From Marinobacterium zhoushanense (GTDB lineage: Bacteria > Pseudomonadota > Gammaproteobacteria > Pseudomonadales > Balneatricaceae): a stretch of 64,000 bases of DNA. A program made the translations under genes and the position numbers. The notes under the pieces are model-generated. The model saw nothing but the letters and a program-made list of their open reading frames with translations, searched no databases and was not told where the DNA came from. The stretch covers positions 310,001-374,000 of the forward strand of contig NZ_BMIJ01000001.1 of assembly GCF_014641945.1 (NCBI RefSeq), written 5' to 3'. Of the stretch, positions 1-8,733 are shown in pieces (position 1 is the stretch's first letter; every line of letters starts with the position of its first letter).

Positions 1-372
1 GCCGATCTCGCCTACGCCGGCACCCGTTTCATCAACACCCGGGAAAGCCTGGCCGACGCGGGTTACAAGCAGATGATCAGCGAGTGCGCCGCCGCCGACA
101 TCGTCTACACGCCCAAGGTCTCCGGCGTCCCGGCCAACTTCATGCAGCCCAGCCTGGCCAAGGCGGGATTGGATGGCGACTGCGCAGGGCCGACGCAGCT
201 CAATATGGACCAGGACGAAGCCAAGGCGTGGAAAAACATCTGGTCCGCCGGCCAGGGCGTGGGCGCTATCAACGACCAGCCGCCAGTCGCGGAACTGATC
301 CAGCGCATGCGGCACGAGTTCAACGACGCCGTGAACAGCTTCAATCATGACAACGCCCGGTTTATGGAGTGA
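1..372 (+). CDS. Nitronate monooxygenase-like flavoprotein, C-terminal part
   Basis: The reading frame is open from base 1 and stops at 372, so only the last 123 residues are present. The stretch beginning AYAGTRF and followed by an E-S-L-A-D/Y-K-Q segment, then IVYTPKVSGVPANF, fits the end of the NMO/2-nitropropane dioxygenase TIM barrel (FMN-dependent; oxidises alkyl nitronates, though many members act in acyl-lipid or unsaturated-acid metabolism). The glycine-rich IWSAGQGVG segment near the end is typical of that family. It is followed directly by an enoyl-CoA hydratase gene whose start lies 3 bases after this stop, suggesting co-transcription and a role linked to acyl-CoA catabolism. The N-terminus lies outside the window, so subfamily assignment is tentative. 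Confidence 0.8.
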   Translation, partial: ADLAYAGTRFINTRESLADAGYKQMISECAAADIVYTPKVSGVPANFMQPSLAKAGLDGDCAGPTQLNMDQDEAKAWKNIWSAGQGVGAINDQPPVAELIQRMRHEFNDAVNSFNHDNARFME

Positions 373-374
373 CT

Positions 375-1118
375 ATGAGCGTCGAACGAATCGAACATCC
401 CCAGGGCGTGGTCGAACTACGCCTGAGCCGCCCGGAGAAGAGAAACGCCCTGACCCTGGCGATGTATGGCCAACTGGTCGAGCTGTTGAATGCCGCTACC
501 GAGGACAGCGATACCCGCGTGGTGGTGCTCAGCGGCGCCGGCGAAGCGTTCTGCGCCGGTAACGATATCGCCGACTTCCTTAATGGCGCATCGGACCCGA
601 CCCAGCTGCGCATCATCATCCGCTTCCTGCACACCCTGGTCGACTTCCCCAAGCCTTTGCTCGCCGCTGTGCAGGGTGACGCCGTCGGTATCGGCACCAC
701 CATGCTGCTGCACTGCGACCTGGTGATTGCCGCCGACACGCTGAAATGCCAGCTGCCCTTCGTCCGCCTCGGTCTGGTACCCGAAGGCGGCAGCAGCCTG
801 TTGATCACCCAGCGACTCGGCCAGCGTCAGGCGTTCGAGCTGCTGATCGAGGGCAAGCCATTTGGTGCCGAGCATGCAATGCAGGCGGGACTGGTGAACC
901 AAGTGGCACCGGAAACGGAGCTTGCTGCCACCGCTCTGGCCCGCGCCGGCGCTCTCGCCGCGCTGCCGCCGGAGGCGGTGAGGCTGAGCAAGCGCTTGTT
1001 GAGGGATACCCAACGGGAAGAACTGCACAGGGTGATCGATACCGAAGCGACCCTGTTCGCCCAGAGGCTCGGTTCAGCCGAAGCACAGACCGCCTTTAAG
1101 GCGTTTCTGCAAGGCTGA
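375..1118 (+). CDS. Enoyl-CoA hydratase/isomerase family protein
   Basis: A 247-residue crotonase-fold protein. It shows the RPEKRNAL segment near residue 20, the GAGEAFCAGNDI oxyanion-hole stretch near 57-68, and the second block (LLAAVQGDAVGIGTTMLLHCD) near 97-117; PEGGSSLL follows near 138. Length matches single-domain crotonases (about 250-260). The acidic residue usual at the second catalytic position appears to be glycine/glutamate in PEGG, compatible with an isomerase-type member. Start: an in-frame GTG at 369 overlaps the upstream stop, but ATG 375 has GGAG five bases before it and is preferred. Likely hydrates or isomerises an enoyl-CoA in a beta-oxidation side pathway; the substrate cannot be read from sequence. 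Confidence 0.88.
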   Translation: MSVERIEHPQGVVELRLSRPEKRNALTLAMYGQLVELLNAATEDSDTRVVVLSGAGEAFCAGNDIADFLNGASDPTQLRIIIRFLHTLVDFPKPLLAAVQGDAVGIGTTMLLHCDLVIAADTLKCQLPFVRLGLVPEGGSSLLITQRLGQRQAFELLIEGKPFGAEHAMQAGLVNQVAPETELAATALARAGALAALPPEAVRLSKRLLRDTQREELHRVIDTEATLFAQRLGSAEAQTAFKAFLQG

Positions 1119-1133
1119 GCTGCGCGGTCCGCT

Positions 1134-1613
1134 TTACGCGTATAGCGCAGTGAACAGGACATACCCGGCCATGATCAGCACCGGCAGCGAGCTGAAGGTC
1201 CAAAAAGTGGCCCGGATATCGTGCACCTGCGCCGTGACATAGGCGCAAAAATGCGCCACCCTGGCCACCACGTACGTCCACATCAACACCTGTGCCAGCC
1301 ACAGAGGAGGGCCCGTCAGCACGAATAGGAAGCCGGCCGCCAGGTAGCCGGGAATACTCTCCAAGTCGTTCAAATTCAGCCGCCGCGAGCGGTCGACATA
1401 TTCGTTCAGGTCAAGCTGACCGGGTTCCGGATTGGGATTGAGCGGCGTCCTCTTCGCATCTTCCGGGCTGCGAAAGCCACTGCGGACCTTCATCATGCGA
1501 TAAACCGTCATCCAGGGCTGCAGCATCAGTTTCAGTATCACAATGGACGCGGTAATCAGGTAGGTGACAAAAACCGGGTTATCCATACTCAGTATCGAGG
1601 GTTCGACAGGCAT
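1134..1613 (-). CDS. MAPEG family membrane protein
   Basis: A 159-residue protein with about four hydrophobic segments (near residues 10-32, 85-105, 108-128 and 138-157). The central motif with R-x-R-R-x-N-x-x-D-L-E (in SRRLNLNDLESIPGYLA) matches the glutathione-binding signature of MAPEG enzymes (microsomal glutathione transferase/eicosanoid family). Bacterial members are inner-membrane proteins of mostly unknown substrate, probably conjugating or reducing hydrophobic electrophiles with glutathione. ATG at 1613 was chosen because GGAGG lies 8 bases upstream; a GTG five codons earlier is possible but sits inside that ribosome site. Convergent with the hydratase gene, 15 bp between stops. Confidence 0.85.
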   Translation of the reverse strand: MPVEPSILSMDNPVFVTYLITASIVILKLMLQPWMTVYRMMKVRSGFRSPEDAKRTPLNPNPEPGQLDLNEYVDRSRRLNLNDLESIPGYLAAGFLFVLTGPPLWLAQVLMWTYVVARVAHFCAYVTAQVHDIRATFWTFSSLPVLIMAGYVLFTALYA

Positions 1614-1727
1614 CGCATCGTCCTCCACAGACAGTGTTCGCCACGTATGGCGTGCATCTATCCTGTTGGTATAGGTAATGCCCGTCGACCGGTCAATTTT
1701 GGCTAAGGTCTGGATTTGGAAACGCGA

Positions 1728-2588
1728 CTACCCGGCAGCCAACACCTGCCTGACCGACTCGGCAATCGGCGTCGTGGCCCGCCCAATCAGCGCACTCAAC
1801 TGCTTGCCGTCGTCAAACAACCCACCTTGCGCGGCGCCTGTGTCCGACTCTGCCAACAGGTTGGCGATGGGCTCGGGTAAACCCGCGGCAACCAATGCCT
1901 GCCGATACTCGGCCTCCGGCAGATTCTGATAACTGACCGCCTGGCCAGACTGAGCGCCGATCTCCGAGGCAAGCTCACTCAAGCTATAGGACTGGTCACC
2001 TGCCAGTTCATACACCCGCCCGGCCTGATCATCAGCCAGCAACACCGCCGCAGCAGCGGCAGCATAATCGGCACGCGCAGCGGATGAGATACGCCCCTCA
2101 CCGGCACAGCCCATAACCGCGCCGAACTGCAATGCCACCGGCACACTGGCGGTATAGTTCTCGCTGTACCAGCCGTTGCGCAGGATCACATGGGGAATAC
2201 CGGACTCGACCAGTTTCTGTTCGGTCTGCTTATGCTCAAGGCCCAGCGGCAGCGGTGTGGTATCGGCACGCAGAATACTGGTATACGCCAGCAGCCCTAC
2301 CCCGGCCCTTTTTGCCGCATCGATCACGTTAGCGTGCTGGGGTAAACGCTGACCAACCTCGCTGGAGGAGATCAGCAACACTTTGTCCGCTCCTGCAAAG
2401 GCGTCTGTCAGCGTGGACGGCTCGTTGTAATCCGCCATTCGCACCTCCACCCCCTGCGCCACCAGATCGGCCACGCTGGCGGGGTTGCGCACGGCCGCCA
2501 CCAGCTCTGAGGCGGGAACAGACTTCAACAGCTCGGCGATTACCAGTCGGCCCAGCTGGCCGGATGCACCTGTTATTACGATCATCAT
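1728..2588 (-). CDS. qorB: NmrA-like NAD(P)H:quinone oxidoreductase (QorB-like)
   Basis: A 286-residue atypical short-chain dehydrogenase. The Rossmann motif GASGQLG is at residues 7-13, followed by LVAAVRNPAS, the pattern of QorB/NmrA proteins that bind NADPH. A typical SDR catalytic Tyr-x-x-x-Lys is not evident, as in this subfamily. Members reduce quinones or sense redox state in the cytoplasm. The gene is divergent from an HxlR-type regulator 87 bp away, the same arrangement as E. coli qorB (ytfG) and qorR (ytfH), which strongly supports the assignment. A TAGGAGATAG ribosome site precedes the start (ATG-ATG). Confidence 0.87.
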   Translation of the reverse strand: MMIVITGASGQLGRLVIAELLKSVPASELVAAVRNPASVADLVAQGVEVRMADYNEPSTLTDAFAGADKVLLISSSEVGQRLPQHANVIDAAKRAGVGLLAYTSILRADTTPLPLGLEHKQTEQKLVESGIPHVILRNGWYSENYTASVPVALQFGAVMGCAGEGRISSAARADYAAAAAAVLLADDQAGRVYELAGDQSYSLSELASEIGAQSGQAVSYQNLPEAEYRQALVAAGLPEPIANLLAESDTGAAQGGLFDDGKQLSALIGRATTPIAESVRQVLAAG

Positions 2589-2675
2589 CTATCTCCTAAT
2601 GCGTTGTGTCAGAAATCAGTGGTGCCAGCTTAGCGGACATGCTAACTTTCAGTAAGTACGCACAAAAAGGTAAGT

Positions 2676-3095
2676 ATGATGAACAAGAAACTGGATGCGG
2701 AGCCGCCTATGGGGCTGAGCGAGCGCATTGAGCGGGGCAACCTGTTCGCCGCCCCCTGCCCGTCACGAGCGGTACTCAATCACGTGTGCAGCCGCTGGGG
2801 GGTCTTGATCCTGATAGCACTGCGCAGCGGCACCCACCGTTTCAGCGAACTGCGTCGCAAGATGGGTGGGGTCAGCGAAAAGATGCTTGCACAAAGCCTG
2901 CAGGCACTCGCGCGCGACGGTTTTGTGCTCAGAGTGTCCCACCCGGTAGTACCGCCTTTCGTGGAGTACAGCCTGACCCCCATGGGCGAAGAGGTCGCGG
3001 GGAAGGTCGCCGAGCTGGCCGATTGGATAGAGTTGAATCTGGTGCGGGTGATGGATGCGCAATCATTCGCAGACGACAGCAGCGTCGGCAACTAA
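2676..3095 (+). CDS. HxlR-family redox-sensing regulator (QorR/YtfH-like)
   Basis: A 139-residue winged-helix regulator. The conserved CPSRAVL-x-x-V segment holds the single N-terminal cysteine (about residue 29) that acts as redox sensor in QorR/HypR-type proteins. It is followed by the HxlR core (WGVLILIAL, then HRFSELRRKMGGVSEKML) and the wing (VPPFVEYSLTPMGEE). It probably represses the divergent qorB-like gene from the 87-bp shared promoter region, and responds to electrophiles or quinones, by analogy with E. coli QorR and Bacillus YodB. Length is normal for the family. Confidence 0.88.
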   Translation: MMNKKLDAEPPMGLSERIERGNLFAAPCPSRAVLNHVCSRWGVLILIALRSGTHRFSELRRKMGGVSEKMLAQSLQALARDGFVLRVSHPVVPPFVEYSLTPMGEEVAGKVAELADWIELNLVRVMDAQSFADDSSVGN

Positions 3096-3280
3096 ACTTC
3101 GTGTCAGACTTTTCGACGTTGTACAGGAGGTCTTCGGCACATGCGGGCCTTGATCTTGAGCTAACCAGACAGCTCCTGACCTGCCCCAAAGTTCTAATCC
3201 ACGGAGGATTTAGTAGTGTTGATCGAATTGATTAAGCTGTTTTCCACACCGGCATTTTCGGTTCAGAAGCAAGTAACAGC

Positions 3281-4051
3281 ATGCGCCTGAGAATACTGTC
3301 CGACCTGCACATTGAGCACTTCCCGGAAGGACGTGCGCTACCGGAGGTGGCTGCGGATGCGGTGATACTGGCTGGCGATATCCACACCGGAACCCAGGGG
3401 CTCGGGTGGGCTGCCCGTCATTTCCCCGGCCTACCGGTGCTGTATGTACCCGGCAACCACGAATACTACGGCTACTCGATGCCGGCACTGCGCACTGAGT
3501 TTCAGGCAGAGGCCAAACGTCTCGGCATTCACCTGCTCGATAACACCAGTATTGTCATCGATGGTGTGAAGTTTCTGGGAAGCACACTGTGGACGGACTT
3601 CGCACTCTATGCGGACACCCCCGATGAGTGCGCCGAACTCACCTATGCAAAAGCGCTGTCGGTGATGCCGGATTTCACCATCATCGAGCAGCCCGAAGGG
3701 GTCGTCTTCTCCCCCAAGGAGAGTCAGCGACTGCACAGCTGTGCGATCAGCTGGCTGGAAAAAGAGCTATCGGTTCCATTCGCCGGGCCCAAGGTTGTTA
3801 TCAGCCACCACGCACCACTTCCCGCCTGTATTCCGCCGCGTTACCGGGGCGACCTGCTCTCCCCCGCCTTCGCCTCGCGACTGACCCACCTGATGGGCAA
3901 CGCGGCGCTCTGGGTCCACGGGCACGTGCACGAGCCGGTCAATCTCGAGTGCTGCGGAACAAGGATTATCGCCAACCCCGGTGGCTATCCAGATGAGTTC
4001 AACCCACCCTGCTTTATCCCCGGTCTTGTTATCGAGCTACCTCAGGTCTGA
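3281..4051 (+). CDS. Calcineurin-like metallophosphoesterase
   Basis: A 256-residue cytoplasmic phosphoesterase with the complete metal-binding motif set: SDLHIEH (Asp8, His10), LAGDIHTG (about residue 30), PGNHEYYG (about 60), ISHHAPL (about 178) and HGHVHEP (about 212). These bind a di-metal centre. Members of this group hydrolyse phosphomono- or diesters; the substrate is unknown. It is followed by a convergent gene whose stop codon lies immediately adjacent (4051/4052). No strong Shine-Dalgarno is seen upstream of the ATG, so the start is moderately certain; the DLH motif right after it makes a longer protein unlikely. Confidence 0.87.
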   Translation: MRLRILSDLHIEHFPEGRALPEVAADAVILAGDIHTGTQGLGWAARHFPGLPVLYVPGNHEYYGYSMPALRTEFQAEAKRLGIHLLDNTSIVIDGVKFLGSTLWTDFALYADTPDECAELTYAKALSVMPDFTIIEQPEGVVFSPKESQRLHSCAISWLEKELSVPFAGPKVVISHHAPLPACIPPRYRGDLLSPAFASRLTHLMGNAALWVHGHVHEPVNLECCGTRIIANPGGYPDEFNPPCFIPGLVIELPQV

Positions 4052-5413
4052 TCAGGCAGTGGCCTCCTGCGCTTTCAAGCGTGCCAACAGCGCCTGACAT
4101 TTGTTCATCTGATCCTCCATTCCCGGCAGCACCTCCAGGGCCTGAGTCATCAATGTGTAGGCCTCGATCAGCCGGGCATACTCGGGAAAACGCTTATGCA
4201 GACCCATGAGCAGTTGCACCGCAGTTTTGGCATCACCGCTGCTGTAGTATTCGTTGGCGAGATGAAAGCGAAGGTGGGCATATTCGGGCATATAGTCCGG
4301 CAGCAGGCTCTGCAGTTTTTTCGCATCCCTGAGCATGCGGAAGGTCTGGGCGCTCTCCAGCAGATGGTGAAAATAGCGGTCGGCGATCTTCTGCAACGCA
4401 GACCGGTCTTCCAGACGGCAGAGTATCTCGAAGTACCGCTGCCACAACCGGGTGTTCTTCGGGTCGCTGGCGATTGCCTGCTGCAGAATCGTCTTCACCC
4501 GTGAGTAGTCGCCCGCCTTTAAACACACATTGGTGTGGGCAAATGCCACACTCGCCGGACTCTGCGCCTTCAACAGCTTGTCTTCGATATCATGGGCGGT
4601 GATACCGAGCCTGTCCTGATGCTGGTACAACAAGTAGCCCATCAGGTGGAACTCGACCATCGCGTAGTAGGAGGATATCGAGGACTGAACAAAGGCGGAG
4701 AACGCCTGCTGCTCGTCCCCGATCAACGAACTGAGCAGCGACACGGAGCTGAGCATGATGAACAGGAAGATGACCAATACCCAGTAGGGCAGGCCCGTGT
4801 TCTTGATCAGACCGAAGAAGTTGACCGGGTTGATCGCACCCAGGATATGGTCGGTCATGGCGAAGCACATCAGGATCGCCGGGAGTACGACGACCAGTGT
4901 CAGTATCAGAATAATCGCCGTAATCGGCCCCAGATGCTGGCCGAGAAAAATCACCGAGAAACCGATCAGGAAAAAGGTCGCGAACAGGCGGATCAGGATA
5001 CTGAACGAACCCTCCACCGCCTCGCTCAAGCCCGGCGGCTCCATATGGCCAACCGAGGTCGCCTTCAGGCAGAGAAAGCTGTAGTTCACCGCCAGACCGC
5101 TACAGAACAGCATGGCAATAAATTGCAGGAGCCCGCCGATCGGCATCAACGACAGTGCCGTGGTCACCAGGCTTAAACCGATGATGAACCCCACCGCGTT
5201 GCGGTTCAGCGGGTAGAGAAACGCTTTCTTCAGCCTCTTGGACAGTGGGTCGACGCTATCCGAGGTGACCCGCACCCGCACCAGAGCACCGCACTGGAAG
5301 CAGCGCGCTTCGCCGGCAACGGAGTGATCCACGCATTGGCTGCAGAAGCTCTCCTGGCACTCGTCACAACGGAAATTGGGCGCCGTATCCGGGTGGTATT
5401 TACATGACTCCAT
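4052..5413 (-). CDS. Membrane protein with N-terminal B-box-like zinc finger and C-terminal TPR-like region
   Basis: About 453 residues. The first 45 residues hold a cysteine/histidine cluster (CKYHP, CDECQESFCSQCVDHS, CFQCG) resembling a B-box zinc finger. The middle (roughly 70-280) has five or more hydrophobic segments resembling Yip1/DUF4013-type membrane regions. The last 150 residues are helical with TPR-like spacing (DYSRVKTILQQAI, AKTAVQLLMGLHKRFPEYARL). The gene overlaps the upstream rhomboid gene, so the two are translationally coupled. ATG 5413 has AAGG at a proper distance; an earlier in-frame ATG at 5422 lies directly on that site. A partner, adaptor or substrate receptor for the rhomboid protease is a reasonable inference but not shown. 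Confidence 0.72.
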   Translation of the reverse strand: MESCKYHPDTAPNFRCDECQESFCSQCVDHSVAGEARCFQCGALVRVRVTSDSVDPLSKRLKKAFLYPLNRNAVGFIIGLSLVTTALSLMPIGGLLQFIAMLFCSGLAVNYSFLCLKATSVGHMEPPGLSEAVEGSFSILIRLFATFFLIGFSVIFLGQHLGPITAIILILTLVVVLPAILMCFAMTDHILGAINPVNFFGLIKNTGLPYWVLVIFLFIMLSSVSLLSSLIGDEQQAFSAFVQSSISSYYAMVEFHLMGYLLYQHQDRLGITAHDIEDKLLKAQSPASVAFAHTNVCLKAGDYSRVKTILQQAIASDPKNTRLWQRYFEILCRLEDRSALQKIADRYFHHLLESAQTFRMLRDAKKLQSLLPDYMPEYAHLRFHLANEYYSSGDAKTAVQLLMGLHKRFPEYARLIEAYTLMTQALEVLPGMEDQMNKCQALLARLKAQEATA

Positions 5414-6842
5414 TGTGACCATCCTTAGTCAGTTGCTGTGCATACTGCTGGTACTTCATGGCGTTGTTCTTATCTCTCAGTTCCGCATAGCGGGTCGCCA
5501 GCCGTTGCGAGAGCAGCAGTACCTCATTGGGCTTGAAGCTCTGAGCAAAGAGATGATCGGCAATAGCCGCCGCCCCTTTCAGATCTTTCAGCGTGGTGAA
5601 GCGGAACGCCAGCTCCAGCTGGTCCTGTTCGGGCAGCAACTCCTGCGGGCTCACCTCCTCCTGCCACACCTGGTTCAGATCGCTGATCTGTGCCGCTGAC
5701 AGGTTTTTCTGTGTCATCAGCGCGCAAAAGCTGGGGATGAACTGTTCCCCTCTTTTTATTTTCTCCAGGTTGTAACGCACCCTGGCGAGCTGGAAATCGT
5801 TGCCGACGCTCTCCACCAGTGCCGCCAGCTGCTTGATCGCCTCATCAAAACGCAACGCTTCGATAAGACGGTAGACCTCGGCCAACCCCTTATTGCGTTG
5901 GGACGGGCCCTGATCCTGTTCGACGTACGCCTCGTTCACCACATTTCGGCTGAACAGCATCGCCAGCCCTATCAGCAGGGCGCCGGCAACGAAACCACCG
6001 GCGTGGGCCATATAGGCCACGTTGGAGCCGTCGATACTCAGGTACTGATACACCTCCTTGCCGATATACAGCGGCAGTATCAGCAGCGCCGGAGCACGGA
6101 AGTAACCAACAAAGAACAGCACCCAGTAGAAAAACTCGATCTTTTTCAGCCGGAAGATCGCCAGGTACATCGCCATGACGGCGGATATGGCGCCGGATGC
6201 ACCAATCAGCGGCGTATCGCTACCGAGAGTAAACAGCACCTGGGTCAGCCCGGCACATGCGCCACCGACAAGATAGAACAGCAGAAAGCGCAGGTGGCCG
6301 ATCGCCGCCTCCACCGCAAAGCCGAACAGCAGCAGGAACAGCATGTTGCCAAAAATATGCTCGAAGCCACCGTGCAAGAATTGATGACTGATAAGCGTGA
6401 CGAAGGAGACCTCCGCCGCCCTCAGGCCGTAGGCAAAGCTGCTGATGGAGTCGAAGGTTGCCTGGAATTGCTGCCGCTCCGCCTGCCAGCGCTGGTAGAG
6501 ATCGGGCTCAAATGCGAAGGGTGCCTTGTTGGAGATGTGGCGGTAATAGCTATGATCCATCAGCATCTCCTGCGCAATGCTGTAGGGATCACCCGCTTGG
6601 TAGGCTTGCTGCAGCGCGTTCAGGTCGTCGTCGCGCCCCTCCAGTTCGAGGTAGCGCTTGTATATCGGCCATTCGCTGTCGATATACTGGGACTCGGCGA
6701 AACCGGTTACCGCCGCCTCGCCCTTCTCCCCGTCACCGCTCTGATAGAGCAGGAACACCAGCAGATTCAAGATCAGAATCGCGATCAGTACAAACGGCGT
6801 GTTTCTCCATTCCAGCCGTTTTTCGGTGGGTACGATTATCAT
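5400..6842 (-). CDS. Rhomboid-family intramembrane serine protease with long C-terminal extension
   Basis: A 480-residue protein. A first membrane segment (residues 16-34) is followed by a 110-residue periplasmic region, then the rhomboid core: SHQFLHGGFEHIFGNMLFL (152-170), catalytic GASG with Ser216, and HAGGFVAGALL with His280. This gives the complete Ser-His dyad. Residues about 300-480 form a helical soluble tail with a TPR-like pattern, so the protein is much longer than a minimal rhomboid (about 200-280). It cleaves transmembrane substrates in the inner membrane. The downstream zinc-finger/TPR gene overlaps its end, indicating an operon of two membrane proteins with protein-binding tails. 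Confidence 0.9.
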   Translation of the reverse strand: MIIVPTEKRLEWRNTPFVLIAILILNLLVFLLYQSGDGEKGEAAVTGFAESQYIDSEWPIYKRYLELEGRDDDLNALQQAYQAGDPYSIAQEMLMDHSYYRHISNKAPFAFEPDLYQRWQAERQQFQATFDSISSFAYGLRAAEVSFVTLISHQFLHGGFEHIFGNMLFLLLFGFAVEAAIGHLRFLLFYLVGGACAGLTQVLFTLGSDTPLIGASGAISAVMAMYLAIFRLKKIEFFYWVLFFVGYFRAPALLILPLYIGKEVYQYLSIDGSNVAYMAHAGGFVAGALLIGLAMLFSRNVVNEAYVEQDQGPSQRNKGLAEVYRLIEALRFDEAIKQLAALVESVGNDFQLARVRYNLEKIKRGEQFIPSFCALMTQKNLSAAQISDLNQVWQEEVSPQELLPEQDQLELAFRFTTLKDLKGAAAIADHLFAQSFKPNEVLLLSQRLATRYAELRDKNNAMKYQQYAQQLTKDGHNGVM

Positions 6843-7005
6843 CGACTGTCAGCCCTCACAATTCCTTTTGGGGGTGGTCGGCGCCCGCTCGTAGAGGGAC
6901 CTCAACTCGCTACTATCCTAGCTCGCCAAACCAGGGGTTCACAAGCAATCATGCCCGTGCTGCACCGGCTGCAGTGCTAGCCATTCGCAGCCTGGGTTCT
7001 CTCCC

Positions 7006-7434
7006 CTAGCGACGAAACTTGGTCTCCAACACCACCGACGAAGTGGTGCGATCTACCCCGTCGAGGTTACCGATCTCATCCAGCACGGCACTAAGCTCCT
7101 CCAGCGAAGGTGCCTGCACAATCGCGATCAGGTCATATTCGCCGCTCACAGCGTAGAGCTGAACCACCCGATTGATCTGCTCAAGTTCCAGATTCGTCTT
7201 TGCCGTCAGTTTCTGCTGCACCTTGATCGAGACATGCGCCTCCACCCGGTTGAGCGCGTACTCCCCGCCCAGCTCCACAGAGTAGCTGCGGATGACGCCG
7301 CTGGCCTCCAGCCGGTTGATACGGTTCTGCACAGTGGAGCGGGACAGGTCCAGCGCCTTCGCCAGTTCGGTGACGCTGGCGCGGGCGTTACGGCGTAACA
7401 GTTCGATCAGCCTGTGATCCTGCTTACTTAACAT
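7006..7434 (-). CDS. Lrp/AsnC-family transcriptional regulator
   Basis: A 142-residue protein with an N-terminal helix-turn-helix (LIELLRRNARASVTELAKAL, then LSRSTVQNRINRLEASGVI, residues about 8-46) and the C-terminal RAM effector-binding domain (VQLYAVSGEYDLIAIVQA). It is divergent from the astA-like gene across a 162-bp AT-rich gap, so it probably controls that gene in response to an amino acid. The family binds AT-rich dyads as octamers and senses amino acids. A second Lrp/AsnC gene lies 2.2 kb downstream, so the astA/DUF1338 pair is flanked by two regulators of this class. Confidence 0.92.
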   Translation of the reverse strand: MLSKQDHRLIELLRRNARASVTELAKALDLSRSTVQNRINRLEASGVIRSYSVELGGEYALNRVEAHVSIKVQQKLTAKTNLELEQINRVVQLYAVSGEYDLIAIVQAPSLEELSAVLDEIGNLDGVDRTTSSVVLETKFRR

Positions 7435-7596
7435 TTCGAGAATCTATTTAGTCAATTTGATAAATTTTTGCACCAATTCGCTCGATATGAAACTGCATTT
7501 TAACATCCAAGCCAACCATAATTCCCGCATCGCTACGGTTTACGGCAGCGTCACACGTTCAGAGTCGCGCGACATGAGAATAACAAGGAGAGCGCT

Positions 7597-8733
7597 ATGA
7601 TCATTCGTCCGATTACCGATCAGGATCTCGAGGCCCTCTATCAGATTGCCGTCGAGTCGGGGCCTGGCTTCATGTCCCTACCCAACGATCGCGACTTTCT
7701 CAAACGCAAGATCCGGCGCTCGGTCGACAGTTTCACACGCGCCGCGACAGAGCCCGGCGGCGAGAGCTACCTTTTTGTACTCGAGGACAGCGAGACCGGC
7801 GACGTGATGGGCACAACCGGCATCGAGTCGTCGGTTGGCCTGCGACAACCGCTTTACCATTTCCAGCACAGCCGCCAAACCTATCGCTCCCGCGATCTGA
7901 ATATCAGCAATCATGTCGAGATGCTGAACCTGTGCAGCCACTACACCGGCTGTACAGAGATCTGTACCCTCTATCTGCGCCCCCAGTACCGTCAAAAAGA
8001 TTACGCTCAGCAGGAGCAGCATCGTCAGTACGCTGGCAAACTGCTGTCCAAGGTGCGTTTTCTGTTCATGGCGCAGCACCCGGAGCGCTTCGCTGAGACG
8101 GTGATCGCCGAGATGCGCGGCGTCTCCGACGAGGCTGGCCGTTCCCCCTTCTGGGACTGGATGCGACAGCACTTTCTGGATATGGATTTCGCCACCGTCA
8201 CGCTGCTGGCCGGCTCCGGCAACAGCGATTTCATCGCCGAACTGATGCCCCGCTATCCTCTGCACACACATCTGCTGAGTCCAGCGGCGCAGAGTGTCAT
8301 TGGCGAAGTGCACGATAAAACCCGGCCGGCATTGAAACTGTTGCAGAACGAAGGCTTTGTACATCGCGGTTATGTCGACCCATTCGACGCCGGCCCCACG
8401 GTCGAGGCGAAGCTCACCGAGATCCGCAGCATCGCCGGGTCGACTCCGTGTCGGATTGAGCTTGCCGACGACGATCAACAGCTGGAGCAGGTCTCGGATA
8501 GCCTGATCATGCTGGCGAATACCTCGGTTAAGAGGTTCCGCGCCGGCATCGCCGACAAGGCCCTTTACCACCCCGCAGACGGGGTACTCGAGATCTCCCA
8601 CGCCCTGGCCGAGTCGCTGCAGTTACGCCAGGGCGAAAGCGCCCGTTTTCTTCAACTACCGCTATCCGGCACCCCCGCTATGGACGCGGTGTTCGCAGTT
8701 CCAGCTGACAAGGAGCAGATTCATGCACGCTGA
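7597..8733 (+). CDS. astA: Arginine N-succinyltransferase-like protein
   Basis: A 378-residue GNAT-fold enzyme of the AstA family (succinyl-CoA + L-arginine to N2-succinylarginine, first step of the AST pathway). Family marks are MIIRPITDQDLEAL at the start, the LCTLYL-like strand ICTLYLRPQYR (near residue 125), RGVSDEAGRSPFWDW (near 177), and HDKTRPALKLLQNEGFVHRGYVDPFDAGP (near 246). AAGGAG lies 6 bases before the ATG. No astB, astC, astD or astE is nearby; instead the next gene (DUF1338) overlaps by 11 bp. This is not a standard AST operon, so the acceptor amine may be arginine, ornithine or something else. Confidence 0.88.
   Translation: MIIRPITDQDLEALYQIAVESGPGFMSLPNDRDFLKRKIRRSVDSFTRAATEPGGESYLFVLEDSETGDVMGTTGIESSVGLRQPLYHFQHSRQTYRSRDLNISNHVEMLNLCSHYTGCTEICTLYLRPQYRQKDYAQQEQHRQYAGKLLSKVRFLFMAQHPERFAETVIAEMRGVSDEAGRSPFWDWMRQHFLDMDFATVTLLAGSGNSDFIAELMPRYPLHTHLLSPAAQSVIGEVHDKTRPALKLLQNEGFVHRGYVDPFDAGPTVEAKLTEIRSIAGSTPCRIELADDDQQLEQVSDSLIMLANTSVKRFRAGIADKALYHPADGVLEISHALAESLQLRQGESARFLQLPLSGTPAMDAVFAVPADKEQIHAR

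Noticed and set aside
5898..6980. 360-codon plus-strand frame opposite the rhomboid gene
   Set aside because: It is the antisense shadow of the rhomboid coding region and rich in Gln/Arg/His; no family resemblance.
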